A stretch of DNA of 64,000 nucleotides from VXNE01 sp965206615 (GTDB lineage Bacteria > Pseudomonadota > Gammaproteobacteria > Pseudomonadales > Azotimanducaceae). This document shows, piece after piece, positions 7,088 through 16,640 of this stretch. The stretch spans positions 3,038,001 through 3,102,000 of the forward strand of contig CBDBKI010000005.1 in the NCBI GenBank assembly GCA_965206615.1, in the 5' to 3' direction. The notes under the pieces were generated by a model, which saw only the letters and a list, made by a program, of their open reading frames with translations, had not been told where the DNA came from and searched no databases. Made by a program: the position numbers and the translations under genes. The first letter of the stretch is position 1; the number at the start of each line of letters is the position of its first letter.

Positions 7088-10000
7088 TCGGAGTCCTCAC
7101 CGGGGTCGGGAAGCAGTTCCGTGGTCAGGACACGAAGCCAGCGGCTCATCAATCCCCGCGGCGCGAACTCGATCTGGGCCTCGATGGTCAGCGTGACGGA
7201 CAAGCCGTCGCTATCGGTCGCGGTCACGGTCAGGATGGCCACGCCTTCCTCGCCGTCTTCGTTCGATACGACGGTCAGTATCGTGCCGGCGACGGTCGCT
7301 GTCACCAGGGTCGGGGCACTCGAAGTGACGGTGTAGGCGAGGGCGCCACCGCCCGCGGCGGCGAACAGCTTCGACAGGTCGATGCGCGTCACGTCGCCAT
7401 CGATCCCCAGCGTGGCCTTCGGCACAGTCCTGGTCAGCACCGCCGGACCTCTGAAGAGCGCCAACGGCCCGGCGAGCGCCAGGGTGAGGCCTCGGAAGCA
7501 GGCATACTCGTCGGACTCTCCGCAGAGGGTATTCGGGACCGCCGGCGCCCTGTCGAGCGTCATCCCGGCCGCCCCCATGCCCGTGCCCGTGACCGTGACC
7601 GGGCTGCTGACCGTCGCGCCTGACGGGATGACCAACGCCGTGGCCGAGAGCGTCCCGTTGACCACCGACGCGCGCATCGGCATGTCGAACGGCGCACCCT
7701 CCGCCAGTCGCGCCAACACGGTCGCCGGGCCCGGCGCCGTCGCTTCCGCGTCGATGCGCAGCAGCTCCACCGTCAACCGGAAGGGGGCGCCGGGGTTATC
7801 CTGCAACTGCAGCTCGCGAAGCGATCCAAGACCCGCGAAGACGCCTCCTGGCAAAGCCCGCAGGCGGTTCTCCGAGAGGTCCAGCGCACGCAGCCCCGTC
7901 AGGCCATACAAGTCCCTCCCACGCAGCGCCGCGAGCCCCTGCCCGGCGAGCTCCAGCACGCGCCGGCCGGCCAGGTCCTCATCGGACACCGCTGTGCAGG
8001 GCGCAGCGCCGCGCAACGCGTCGCCTACCTGCGCCGTGCGATCACATACGCCCTCGGCGATCCGAACCCATGCCGTCGCGAACCCGAACGCGAAGTCCCC
8101 GATCTGCTCGGGGGACTGTTCCAGGGTCACCGCGAACGTCTCCCTGGCAGCCTCTATGTCCGCATCGTCGTGCACCGCGATCGCGAACATCGCCATGGGC
8201 TCTCCGGCCGCGATGGTCACCGAACCCCGCGCTCCGTCACGATCGAGCGCGTCGGCATCCGGCGTGGTCGGGTCGGCATCCACCCCGATCGTGTAGGCGA
8301 GGGTGGTCGCCAGGTCCCGCACCCGGCTGATCGCTACCGTCAGCCGCGCGGTGTCGCCCTCCGGCACGGTCAGCACGGTATCCTCGAACGACACCTCGTG
8401 GCCCACCGCCACCTCGAAGGTCTGGGTCGCCTGGGCGCCGCCAGGGTCCGTGGCGGTGACGGTCACCAGCGTGACACCGTGACCCACCCCGCGGATCGTC
8501 ACGACGCTGCCCTCCACGTCCACGACGGCCACGGCGGCGTCGGCAGACTGGGCATCAAACTCGATTCGTCCGCCCTCCGGGGCCCGGAAGTTCGCGGCCA
8601 CGTCCACCCGTACGCTGTCGCCGACCGCAAGCCCGCGGTCCGGAAGCTCCTCCGTCACGCGCACGCCGGGTGCGCGCGGCGTGCCCCGATGCTCCTCGGA
8701 CGGCGCGCCGTCCTGAATCGCGTGGGCCCTGGTCGCCTTCACCCGCACGGTGTATTCGGTACCGGGCGCGAGTCCCTGGATCGTGTACGTCGTGGTGGGG
8801 CCAGCCGCGACATCGTGCTGCCGATCGGCGTCGTAGGCCTCGTCGCCCGACTTCCACTGCACCTGGTAGCCATCCGCCTCGGTCAGCGCCAGCCACGATA
8901 CGACGAGGCGCTCGATCCCTGCCGTGACCTCCACGCCCGTGACCCGCCCCGGAGGGCCGGCGAACGGCGTGCCACCGCGTTCGGTAGAGGGCTCACCGTC
9001 ACCCGCACTCGAACTCGCGGCCGTGACCCGCACGGTGTACCGCGTGCCCGGCGTCAGGCCCGCGATGGTATGGGAGGTCGTCGATCCGCCGGACACCGTG
9101 ACCTGGCGATCGGTGTCGCTGTACGACTCGCCGGCGGAGCGCCACTGGATCCGGTATCCATCCGCGCCCGTCACGGCGGTCCACGACACGACCAGGCTCT
9201 CGAGTCCGCCGGCGACCTCCAGGCCGGTGACCTGATCCGGGGTCGACCCGTCGAGCACCGTCACGGACAGGGCAGCCGTGACGGAGTCGTATCCGCCGCC
9301 GCTCGCAACGTGCTCGATGGTGACCGAACCGTTCCCGTTGCTGTCCGGCGCCGCGGTCACCGTGACCTCGCGCGCCACCGACCAGTCCGCGGTCGCGAAC
9401 CGCAGCTGCGCCGGCGTCACGGCAACGTCGGAATCTCCGTTCGCGCTCAGGGATACTGTCACGATGCCTTCGGGGCGCGTGTCCAGCCGAACGCCGTACG
9501 TGGCCTTCTCACCGTCCCGCAGGCGAAGACTGGTGCTGGTGAGGGCCATGCCGGTCACATCGGCGTTCACCGTCACCCCCAGGATCGCGTCGCCCAGCGC
9601 GGCTCCCGACGGCGAGGACAACCGCACCTCGAAGCGCTCGGCGATTTCGTCCACGGCATCGCGCACGATCGGTACAACGATGGTGCGCGGCGTCGCGTCA
9701 CCGTCTCCCCAGGACAGCTGGTCGCCGGACGGCGATCGGTAGTCGTCGGACGCCGCGGCCGTCCCGGCGTGTACCGCGTACGACACCGAAACCGCACCCA
9801 GCGGGCTCCCCGCGCGGTGGACGGTGGCGATCGCACGCTGCGCCGCTTCCTCGACCGCGATGTGGGTCTCGGCGAACCCGACGGTGGGGGAAGCGCCCGC
9901 ATCGCCGATGAACACGCTCGCCATGCCCGTATCGGCCAGCACGGCCCCGCCGCGGGGATTGACGAGCCGCACGAGCACGGACTCGATGGGCTCGGACCAC

Positions 10001-11958
10001 TCGTCAGCGACCAGCGGCAGCGTGATGGTCCGCACGCCACCGCGGCCCGCGGCCCACTCCAGGGTCCCCGACGATGCGATCAGATCCGTTGCGTCCGCGG
10101 ACCCCGGGACCAGTGCATAGTCCACGGAGACCTGGCCGGCCGTTCCGCCCGTGCGGGCTACCGACACCGACACTTCGCTGCCTTCCTGGCCGGCGAACGT
10201 CGCGGCCGTGAAACCGATCCCGCCGTGCTCCGAGACGCGCGTGTTGTCGCCCAGAACGTACAGTCCGCCGGCCATGTCGCTGATGAGGACATTGCCGCTC
10301 GGGAGGAACGGATAGACGCCCCAGGCACCCGTGAATTGCGTCTTGTCGTCAATCGTGTATGTGTCGAAGTACCCGACCTCGACGGGATCTGCCGGGCTCG
10401 TGATGTCCAGTACGGTGAGTCCGCGCGCGTAATTCGACATGAAGTAGCGGTTGCCTCGCACATACCCGTTGTGGTCGATGGCGGCGGTGCTGCCCGACCA
10501 CGTTGTTGCCAGCGCCGGTGCCCCGGGGTCTGCCAGGTCGAACACGCGCACCAGGGTCCGGACTTCGCCCGTCCCCGTCCCGTAGAGCTCGTCGAGTTCG
10601 TCGTGCACGAAGACATGCCGTCCGTCTTCGGTGGGCCAGCCGGAGTGCACGTACGCCGCGCCCTCGTACGTCGTCGAACTGAGCAGGCGGGGCGCCTGTG
10701 CATCGCTCATGTCGTAGAGATCGAAGGTGTCTTCGTTGAAGTCGAACAGCACGGGACAGCGCTCGGCCGGCGTGCCGCACGCGGGCGCGCCCTGCGCCAG
10801 CATCGAGGCCGCGTCGTGGCTATACCCACCGGTGGATGTCGAGACGCGGCGGGGGTCCAGCGGATCGGCGAGATCGTAGGCCACGAAAGCGCCACGGGTT
10901 GCGGATGCCCCCAGTGCGTACAGCAGGGGAGGGGCCGCGCTCTCGTCGACCGGGATGCCGGTCGCGGGTTCGACATTGCTGACATACACGTTGTGGATGG
11001 AGTGTTCCGACCGTGTCCGGGCGAGCGTGGCACGGTTCGGCAGCCCGGTCAGGTCGATCACCCGCAGCTGCCCGCCGGCGTCCGTGCTGACATACGCATG
11101 GCTCCGCCACCGTCCGGCGACGGCATCGAAACGCTGCAGCACCTTGACGTCACGCCACACGGACCCAACGCCCCACACGTGCCCGACCTCGAACGGCGCA
11201 CGCGGGTCCGTGACGTCGAACGTCGCGAGCCCGTTCGCGACGCCGATCAGCGCGTACTCGCGTCCGGTGTTGAGGTCGACGAATCCCCAGACATCCGCGC
11301 CATCCCTCGGCCGCGCCACCATGTCCGCGAGCGCGACGTGGGACAGCAGGTCCACGCTGTCGCAGGCGTGCGCGCCGGCCCTGCGGTTCTCGCACGCCAC
11401 GTCCGCGGCGCTGGTAGATATCGCGCCCAGCGCGGCCCGCTGGATCCGGTCGAGGCCCTTCCGATCCACGATGACGTGGAAGCCTTGCGCGCGCAGCGCG
11501 TCCCGGAACTCGAGCGGCACACCGATCAGCGTGGTGGGATTGCGGTCCGGCGCCTGGGTGAGAAAGTGGTCGAAGCGATCGAATCCACCCAGGACGGCAA
11601 CGGAGCCGTGCACGACGTAACTGGCGTCTTCGAGGTCGCGGACTTCGTAGGCACCCCGGGCGACGCGGACCTCGTCGGTCTTGCCGGCTACCGATAGCGC
11701 GTACTGGACCGTCCGGCAAGGCCGCACCGACAACGCGCAGTCGCCCTGGTCCTGGCCCTGTTCAGCGACATATCGCAGCGTGCTCTCGTCGGCCGCCGCA
11801 CCGCCATACCAGCACAGCGCGTTCGCAACCAGGACCGCAGCCAAACGCCAAACTCGGCGCGCAGAGCGTCGCGGACGACGGCCCGGACGGCGAGCGAACG
11901 CGGCCTCGAAGCCGGCGGTAGCCGGGGCGACACGCTTCGCGAGCGCTTGGCCGCGCAT
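7084..11958 (-). CDS. Giant choice-of-anchor B surface protein with Calx-beta, Fn3 and LRR modules
   Basis: A 1624-residue exported protein (start at the ATG at 11958; a TTG 84 nt upstream is possible). Order from this start: basic n-region and signal helix about 33-55; a segment with YVAEQGQDQGDC and CRTVQYAL about 60-120; LVIVD-type beta-propeller (choice-of-anchor B) about 225-575, with repeated FDLADPGAPA-like and VLDITSPADPV-like units; Calx-beta modules about 577-687 and 690-800; two fibronectin type III modules about 907-997 and 1002-1095; a cadherin/Ig-like module; a third Calx-beta about 1187-1302; leucine-rich repeats about 1327-1400 (LTGLRALDLSENRLRALP); and a final beta-sandwich. 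It is translationally coupled to mbnP, suggesting a copper-linked surface complex. The substrate is unknown. Confidence 0.85.
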   Translation of the reverse strand: MRGQALAKRVAPATAGFEAAFARRPGRRPRRSARRVWRLAAVLVANALCWYGGAAADESTLRYVAEQGQDQGDCALSVRPCRTVQYALSVAGKTDEVRVARGAYEVRDLEDASYVVHGSVAVLGGFDRFDHFLTQAPDRNPTTLIGVPLEFRDALRAQGFHVIVDRKGLDRIQRAALGAISTSAADVACENRRAGAHACDSVDLLSHVALADMVARPRDGADVWGFVDLNTGREYALIGVANGLATFDVTDPRAPFEVGHVWGVGSVWRDVKVLQRFDAVAGRWRSHAYVSTDAGGQLRVIDLTGLPNRATLARTRSEHSIHNVYVSNVEPATGIPVDESAAPPLLYALGASATRGAFVAYDLADPLDPRRVSTSTGGYSHDAASMLAQGAPACGTPAERCPVLFDFNEDTFDLYDMSDAQAPRLLSSTTYEGAAYVHSGWPTEDGRHVFVHDELDELYGTGTGEVRTLVRVFDLADPGAPALATTWSGSTAAIDHNGYVRGNRYFMSNYARGLTVLDITSPADPVEVGYFDTYTIDDKTQFTGAWGVYPFLPSGNVLISDMAGGLYVLGDNTRVSEHGGIGFTAATFAGQEGSEVSVSVARTGGTAGQVSVDYALVPGSADATDLIASSGTLEWAAGRGGVRTITLPLVADEWSEPIESVLVRLVNPRGGAVLADTGMASVFIGDAGASPTVGFAETHIAVEEAAQRAIATVHRAGSPLGAVSVSYAVHAGTAAASDDYRSPSGDQLSWGDGDATPRTIVVPIVRDAVDEIAERFEVRLSSPSGAALGDAILGVTVNADVTGMALTSTSLRLRDGEKATYGVRLDTRPEGIVTVSLSANGDSDVAVTPAQLRFATADWSVAREVTVTAAPDSNGNGSVTIEHVASGGGYDSVTAALSVTVLDGSTPDQVTGLEVAGGLESLVVSWTAVTGADGYRIQWRSAGESYSDTDRQVTVSGGSTTSHTIAGLTPGTRYTVRVTAASSSAGDGEPSTERGGTPFAGPPGRVTGVEVTAGIERLVVSWLALTEADGYQVQWKSGDEAYDADRQHDVAAGPTTTYTIQGLAPGTEYTVRVKATRAHAIQDGAPSEEHRGTPRAPGVRVTEELPDRGLAVGDSVRVDVAANFRAPEGGRIEFDAQSADAAVAVVDVEGSVVTIRGVGHGVTLVTVTATDPGGAQATQTFEVAVGHEVSFEDTVLTVPEGDTARLTVAISRVRDLATTLAYTIGVDADPTTPDADALDRDGARGSVTIAAGEPMAMFAIAVHDDADIEAARETFAVTLEQSPEQIGDFAFGFATAWVRIAEGVCDRTAQVGDALRGAAPCTAVSDEDLAGRRVLELAGQGLAALRGRDLYGLTGLRALDLSENRLRALPGGVFAGLGSLRELQLQDNPGAPFRLTVELLRIDAEATAPGPATVLARLAEGAPFDMPMRASVVNGTLSATALVIPSGATVSSPVTVTGTGMGAAGMTLDRAPAVPNTLCGESDEYACFRGLTLALAGPLALFRGPAVLTRTVPKATLGIDGDVTRIDLSKLFAAAGGGALAYTVTSSAPTLVTATVAGTILTVVSNEDGEEGVAILTVTATDSDGLSVTLTIEAQIEFAPRGLMSRWLRVLTTELLPDPGEDSE

Positions 11959-12171
11959 CCGCCGCGGCGGGTTGGGGACGCACTGTCTGGGCAACGACAA
12001 GACTCCGGTCGCCGCTCCGCGCCCGGTGGGCGATTGCGGCAACGGTACGGTCTACGGCTTACGCGATCAAGTGGCTGCGCACACGGGTGCTGGGCCGGTT
12101 CTGAACCGCTGCCCGCACAGGGGTGCGGCGCTCGCCGGGGGCCGGCGCGGACTCGACCTGACGGTACGCCG

Positions 12172-14421
12172 TCACGGCTCGGCCACCTTCGGAACGAGGC
12201 GGATCCGGGTCTCCGTGTGCGCCTCGATCGCTTCCCGGGAAAATAACAGGGGGAAACTCCCGTCTTCGGCCCAGGCCTCGAGGAGGTTGTCGTAGAACGG
12301 ACTCTCCGGATCCCCGGACTGTCCGGGAGCGTTGGTCATCCGGGCCCCGTCCCAATCTCCCGTGTCCACGACCATGCGCCAGGAGGCGCCGGCACGTACG
12401 GCGAAGTCACGGGCATCGAACCCCGTGTTGTTCACCGTCTGTCCACTCCCGCCACGCCCATACGCCGACATGCGCATGGCGTCTCCCAGGGTCCCTTCGG
12501 CCAGGTGCAGCAACGGATGTTCAAAGGTCGTCCTGTGCAGGTCGCCCCAGCGCCAGCGCGCCGATTCGGCGCCGAGAAGTGCGGTGGTCTCCGCATGCGC
12601 AGCATCCAGTGTCACCGCGACCAGGCTACCCGCCTCGGGGCGCCGCAACAGCTCCGGAACCACCAGCGAATCGATCGAAGATACGGCATCCTGGTCGCCC
12701 AACACCCACCCGGCGAGGGCCGGGACGAGGTGTCGGTGGTACCAGACGGAGAAAAAGGCTGCCGGCGCCGACTCCGTGGCCAGTACCCCGTCCCAGCCGT
12801 CGAGAAACGTGCCGCGGGGCAGGGCGGCCAGCACTTCCTGCGCCAGCAGCGACGCGTAGTCACGTTGCAGCGTGAGCGAATCCTCCAGCCTGTGCCCGGC
12901 GGCCCTCTGGAGCACGTCGACGAGGCGCCGCTGTCGCCACGGCGCGGCCCACTCGAAGCCGACCCGTCGGGCCGCCACCGGGTAGTCGGCCGGCAGCATG
13001 TTCGCGTTGGCCGTCGCGATGAAGCCGCGCGGCGGGTTGTACTCCTCCGGCAGCGCATCCATGTCGAAGAAGCCCTGCCACTCGTAGCGTCCGTCGCCCG
13101 GGACGGGCAGCAGTCCGTCGTGGTTCGTCCGCCGCGGGAACAGCCCTGCCGGCTTGTAGCCGATGTTGCCGTCCACATCGGCGTACACCTGGTTCTCGGA
13201 GGGCGCGCCCCAGCGGTTGAGCGCAGCCCGGAATTCCCGCCAGTTGCTCGCGCGCATGTACTCGATGCTGCCGAAATAGGGCGCCATGCCAGGTTCCAGC
13301 CACCCCGTGCGCAGGGCGAAGAGACGTTCCGAGTCGCGGTGCACGACCGGTCCGTGGCGCGTGAACTCGAGCGTCGCCTCGACCGGCGGCCCGTCGCGCA
13401 CCGCAATCGACTCCAGCACCCGCTCGACGGGCTCGTCCGGGCCGTAGAAGTAGAGATCCTCCTGGTCGATCGCAAAGATGGTCAGCCCGAAGGCAATCCG
13501 CTCGTTGTGCCCGATGGAGATGCCGGGCAACGTCGGCTCGCCCGCGCCGATGACGTTCAGACCCGGCGCGACGAGATGCGCGGCGTACCGCAGGGACGGC
13601 ACGGCGAGGCTCCGATGCGGATCGTTGGCCAGGATCGGGCTGCCGGAGGCGGTGCGAGCGGGACCGATCACCCAGTTGTTGCTGCCGTAGGAAGCCGCCA
13701 GCGCCGGGGGCAGCGACGCTGCCATGTCGTCTTCCTGGAACTGGACGGGCGCCTTCGCGAGCACGTACACCTTGAGTACATCCGCGGGGACCGTACATGC
13801 GTCGAGACCACGCGGTACCGTGACCTCCCAGGCAGGTTGGAGTCGGCGCCAGAGTTCCGTCTTCTCGAGACCCGCCTGGCACAGGAGCCGCGCCCGGGTG
13901 ACCTCCGCGACCGCGTTACGCCACAGTCCGTGACCGCGGATACGTACGACATCGGCGGCTTCCCAATAGTCGGGCGCGTAGTCGAGCAAGGTGAACTCCA
14001 CCGGCAGCCGCGCAGGGTTCTCACGAACCAGTTCGACATAGGCGTTGATCCCGGCGACGAACGCCTCGGCGATGCGCTTACCGTCCGAGCCGTAGGCGAG
14101 CCACTCCCGATACATACCGCCTCGATACAGGAAAAGCCGGTTCGCCCGGTCCTGTTCCACGAACCGTGGCCCCATGACCTCTGAGAGCTGCCCGAGCCCG
14201 CGCCGGCGCCACAAGTCGATCTGCCAGAGCCGATCGCGTGCCGCATTGAAGCCCTGCACGAAGAAGGCGTCGTAGTGTGTGCGTGCGTAGATGTGGGGCA
14301 CACCCCAGACGTCGACCAGGATCTCCGCCGGTTGCTCGAGGCCCGCCACTTCGTAGCTCGCTGCGAACGAGTGACCGGCGACCGCCAGCAGCAGCGCACA
14401 CATTCCACGTATCCCGCGCAC
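12172..14421 (-). CDS. Penicillin acylase family N-terminal-nucleophile hydrolase
   Basis: A periplasmic or exported S45-type amidohydrolase. From the GTG at 14421 it is 749 residues with a short signal peptide (CALLLAVAGHSFAA). Family landmarks are VPHIYARTHYDAFFVQGF, DLWRRRGLGQLSEVMG and the predicted autocatalytic nucleophile Ser in YGSNNWVIGP, which becomes the N-terminus of the beta chain, then ANDPH, GISIGHNERIAFGLT and the C-terminal GGSGQTVNNTG. The family cleaves amide bonds in penicillins, acyl-homoserine lactones or related amides; the substrate cannot be read from sequence. The frame stays open to 14574, so the start is uncertain. It stands alone on the minus strand. Confidence 0.85.
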   Translation of the reverse strand: MRGIRGMCALLLAVAGHSFAASYEVAGLEQPAEILVDVWGVPHIYARTHYDAFFVQGFNAARDRLWQIDLWRRRGLGQLSEVMGPRFVEQDRANRLFLYRGGMYREWLAYGSDGKRIAEAFVAGINAYVELVRENPARLPVEFTLLDYAPDYWEAADVVRIRGHGLWRNAVAEVTRARLLCQAGLEKTELWRRLQPAWEVTVPRGLDACTVPADVLKVYVLAKAPVQFQEDDMAASLPPALAASYGSNNWVIGPARTASGSPILANDPHRSLAVPSLRYAAHLVAPGLNVIGAGEPTLPGISIGHNERIAFGLTIFAIDQEDLYFYGPDEPVERVLESIAVRDGPPVEATLEFTRHGPVVHRDSERLFALRTGWLEPGMAPYFGSIEYMRASNWREFRAALNRWGAPSENQVYADVDGNIGYKPAGLFPRRTNHDGLLPVPGDGRYEWQGFFDMDALPEEYNPPRGFIATANANMLPADYPVAARRVGFEWAAPWRQRRLVDVLQRAAGHRLEDSLTLQRDYASLLAQEVLAALPRGTFLDGWDGVLATESAPAAFFSVWYHRHLVPALAGWVLGDQDAVSSIDSLVVPELLRRPEAGSLVAVTLDAAHAETTALLGAESARWRWGDLHRTTFEHPLLHLAEGTLGDAMRMSAYGRGGSGQTVNNTGFDARDFAVRAGASWRMVVDTGDWDGARMTNAPGQSGDPESPFYDNLLEAWAEDGSFPLLFSREAIEAHTETRIRLVPKVAEP

Positions 14422-14953
14422 GGTGCGGGTGCACGTGTGGCTGCGTGCAACCGGCGGCAGTTTGTGAGCGGTTGGTGTGGCGGGTTCGAGAGCGGCGCCA
14501 GCGCGCCAGGTCGCGACCGCGCCGCTCGGCCCGGGGGGCGCGTTCAATGTAGGTCTCCAGCAGAACCAGCGCATTGTAACGGTCGCGGGCGACGGTCGCG
14601 CGACCGGGGCGTGCAGACTGCCCGCAAGTCGTCGTTCGATCGCGATAAGTAACCTTCTATCAATCTGTTAAGGCTGCTTCCTCATGGCTTTCTCAGCCAT
14701 CAGCAAGGCACTCTTGAACTCATCTCCATGGGACTGCCCTGGTACACTATTTAACATAATATATATTATGCGTAAAAATGGATCGCTCCGAAAGTCGGTT
14801 CAGGCGGCAGATTCGAGAACTCGGGGGACCTGCTCCGGAATCAACGCAGAAGTTGTTGATCGTGGGTGCCGTTCGGGAGCCGGTCACACTTGTGCGGCCC
14901 GGGCCGGCATTCGTTTCGGGCGCGGGCGGGCGGCGTTGCGAGCGACGCCTGGA
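14422..14953. other. Gene-free stretch with an AT-rich island
   Basis: No convincing gene lies here. Bases 14640-14780 are markedly AT-rich against the surrounding GC-rich DNA and contain a perfect 16-bp palindrome at 14755-14770 (CATAATAT followed by ATATTATG). Near 14932-14949 a short GGCGTTGC/GCGACGCC inverted repeat lies just past the acyl-CoA dehydrogenase stop and may help end its transcript. The AT-rich part could hold the promoter for the penicillin acylase gene on the minus strand. Confidence 0.5.
14755..14770. promoter_or_regulatory. 16-bp perfect AT palindrome
   Basis: CATAATATATATTATG reads the same on both strands and sits in an AT-rich island in otherwise GC-rich DNA, upstream of the penicillin acylase gene. 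It could be an operator or a UP-like element; no protein can be assigned. Confidence 0.3.
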
Positions 14954-16552
14954 TCAGGCGCCGGCCTGTGCGAGCAGCGAGCGCCCGATCACCTTGAGGG
15001 CCAACGTTTCCTCGGCGCCCTCGAAGATCGACAGCACGCGCGCGTCGACGAAGTAGCGGCTGACGTCGGTTTCCTCGGCGTAGCCGAGTCCGCCGTGGAT
15101 CTGCATGGCCTCGCGCGTCACGTATTCCGCGACCTTGCAGGCGAAGAGCTTCACCAGGCTCGCTTCCGTCTGACCGCCGCCGCCGTCCATGAGCCGGGCA
15201 GCCCAGTACGAGGACTGCTGACACACGGCGGCGTAGATGCCCATGCGCGCGAGCTTCTGCAACGTGAGCGGGTAGCTGGCGACGGGCCGGTCGAAGACGT
15301 GTCGCTCTTCGGCGTAGTGCAGCGCGCCCTCGAAGGCCGCCCGCATCAGGCCACTGGCGCGCGCGGCCGTCTGCAGCCGTCCGCCGCTGAAGCCGCGCAT
15401 CGTGTAGTAGAAGCCCTTGCCCTGCCCTGCCTCCTGGCCAACCAGCGCCTCCTCCGGCACGAAGAAGTCGTCGTAGAACATCTCGAAGGAATGCATGCCG
15501 CGATAGCCGATCGTCGGAATGGCACGCCCGGATACCTTGCCGCCCCGTGGCTCGACGTACTCGAACGCATGGCCGTCGTACGCCGGCTTCGTCACCACGA
15601 ACAGCGACAGCCCCCGATGCGGCGGATGCGCCCCGGGGTCGGTCCGCGCCAGCACAAGAATGGCTTCCGCCTTGCCCGCGAACGTACACCAGGTCTTGCC
15701 GCCGTTCAGCTGCCAGCCGCCATCGACGCGACTTGCCCGCAGCGCCACCGAGGCGACGTCCGACCCGGTGCCGGGCTCCGTGACGGAAATCGCGCACAGC
15801 GGGTCTCCGGCGGCGAGTCCCGGCAGCCAGCGCTGCTTCTGGTCTTCGGTGCCACCCTCGAGGATGGCCCGCACCATGATTTCCGGGCGCGTGATCAGGC
15901 TGCCCGCCGCGCCGAGAGACGCGCGCGACAACTCTTCGGTAACGACGACCATGGCGAGGCTGTCCTCGTGGTCGTCGGGCTGCAGTCCGCCGTATCGCGC
16001 CGGCACGCATAGTCCGAAACACCCGAGATCACGCAGTCCGTCGATGATCGAGTCCGGGACCGTCAGATCTTCGCGATGCACGCTTTCGGCAAGCGGCGCC
16101 ACCTGTTCTTCGGCGAACTGGCGGAAGGTGTCGCGGATCATCGCCTTCTCGTTGTCGAGATGGTCCATCGGCAGGGCGCCGTCGCGCGCCCGGAAGACCT
16201 CGCCGACGGTACCGAGATAGGCCGGCGACAGGTATTGCTCCGTGAATGCCACGTGGTTGTCGGGAAGATCCGCGAGGGTCAGACCGAACGCGGCCGGGCG
16301 CGCACGCAGCCGTTGGTGGAAGTTGGTCGCCGCCTCTGCGCAGAACGCCAGCGCCAGCGACTCCTTGAAGGCGCGCTCCTCGATGGGCGCGTCCCGCTCG
16401 GCGTAGTCCAGCATGACCTCCGCACACTGTAACTCCGCGTTGGCGAAAGCGAGGTCATAGAGCTGCATCTGGGACTCTTCGTCGAGCCCGGAAGCGGCCC
16501 GCAAGAGCAGTTGCCGGGCGGAGTCGACGATGGCACGGGCACGCTCGTCCAT
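14954..16552 (-). CDS. Acyl-CoA dehydrogenase family protein, long form
   Basis: A 532-residue FAD-dependent acyl-CoA dehydrogenase. The standard catalytic body begins only near residue 145 (MIRDTFRQFAEEQVAPLAE), then AISVTEPGTGSDVAS (FAD and substrate binding), GGKTWCTFA and the C-terminal QIHGGLGYAEE. The first 140 residues are an added helical domain not found in the 380-residue standard enzymes. Typical reaction: alpha,beta-desaturation of an acyl-CoA with electrons passed to ETF. The chain-length or branched substrate is unknown. It is transcribed divergently from hemF with about 90 bp between them. Confidence 0.88.
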   Translation of the reverse strand: MDERARAIVDSARQLLLRAASGLDEESQMQLYDLAFANAELQCAEVMLDYAERDAPIEERAFKESLALAFCAEAATNFHQRLRARPAAFGLTLADLPDNHVAFTEQYLSPAYLGTVGEVFRARDGALPMDHLDNEKAMIRDTFRQFAEEQVAPLAESVHREDLTVPDSIIDGLRDLGCFGLCVPARYGGLQPDDHEDSLAMVVVTEELSRASLGAAGSLITRPEIMVRAILEGGTEDQKQRWLPGLAAGDPLCAISVTEPGTGSDVASVALRASRVDGGWQLNGGKTWCTFAGKAEAILVLARTDPGAHPPHRGLSLFVVTKPAYDGHAFEYVEPRGGKVSGRAIPTIGYRGMHSFEMFYDDFFVPEEALVGQEAGQGKGFYYTMRGFSGGRLQTAARASGLMRAAFEGALHYAEERHVFDRPVASYPLTLQKLARMGIYAAVCQQSSYWAARLMDGGGGQTEASLVKLFACKVAEYVTREAMQIHGGLGYAEETDVSRYFVDARVLSIFEGAEETLALKVIGRSLLAQAGA

Positions 16553-16575
16553 CGCTTGTCTGTCCCCCCTCCGCC

Positions 16576-16603
16576 TGGCGAGCGCGCGATTCTACTGCAT
16601 AAT
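16576..16603 (+). promoter_or_regulatory. Putative sigma-70 promoter of hemF
   Basis: TGGCGA, 16 nt, then CATAAT, 37 bp before the hemF ATG. The -10 lies within TGCATAATGCGCC, a 13-mer that also occurs at a second putative promoter (31224-31236). Confidence 0.4.
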
Positions 16604-16640
16604 GCGCCCCGCCCCGCCGGCGAGCCGTTGGCAGACCTCC

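Noticed and set aside
8170..11697. Open frame of 1175 codons on the plus strand opposite the giant choice-of-anchor B gene
   Set aside because: It is a shadow of the GC-rich coding strand; composition is Arg/Gly/His-rich, no domain is visible, and the minus strand has clear domains throughout.
14640..14790. Replication or transfer origin
   Set aside because: AT-rich with a palindrome, but no DnaA boxes, iterons or replication genes are nearby.
14778..15056. 92-codon plus-strand ORF after the AT-rich palindrome
   Set aside because: Its second half is antisense to the acyl-CoA dehydrogenase gene and no motif or ribosome site supports it.
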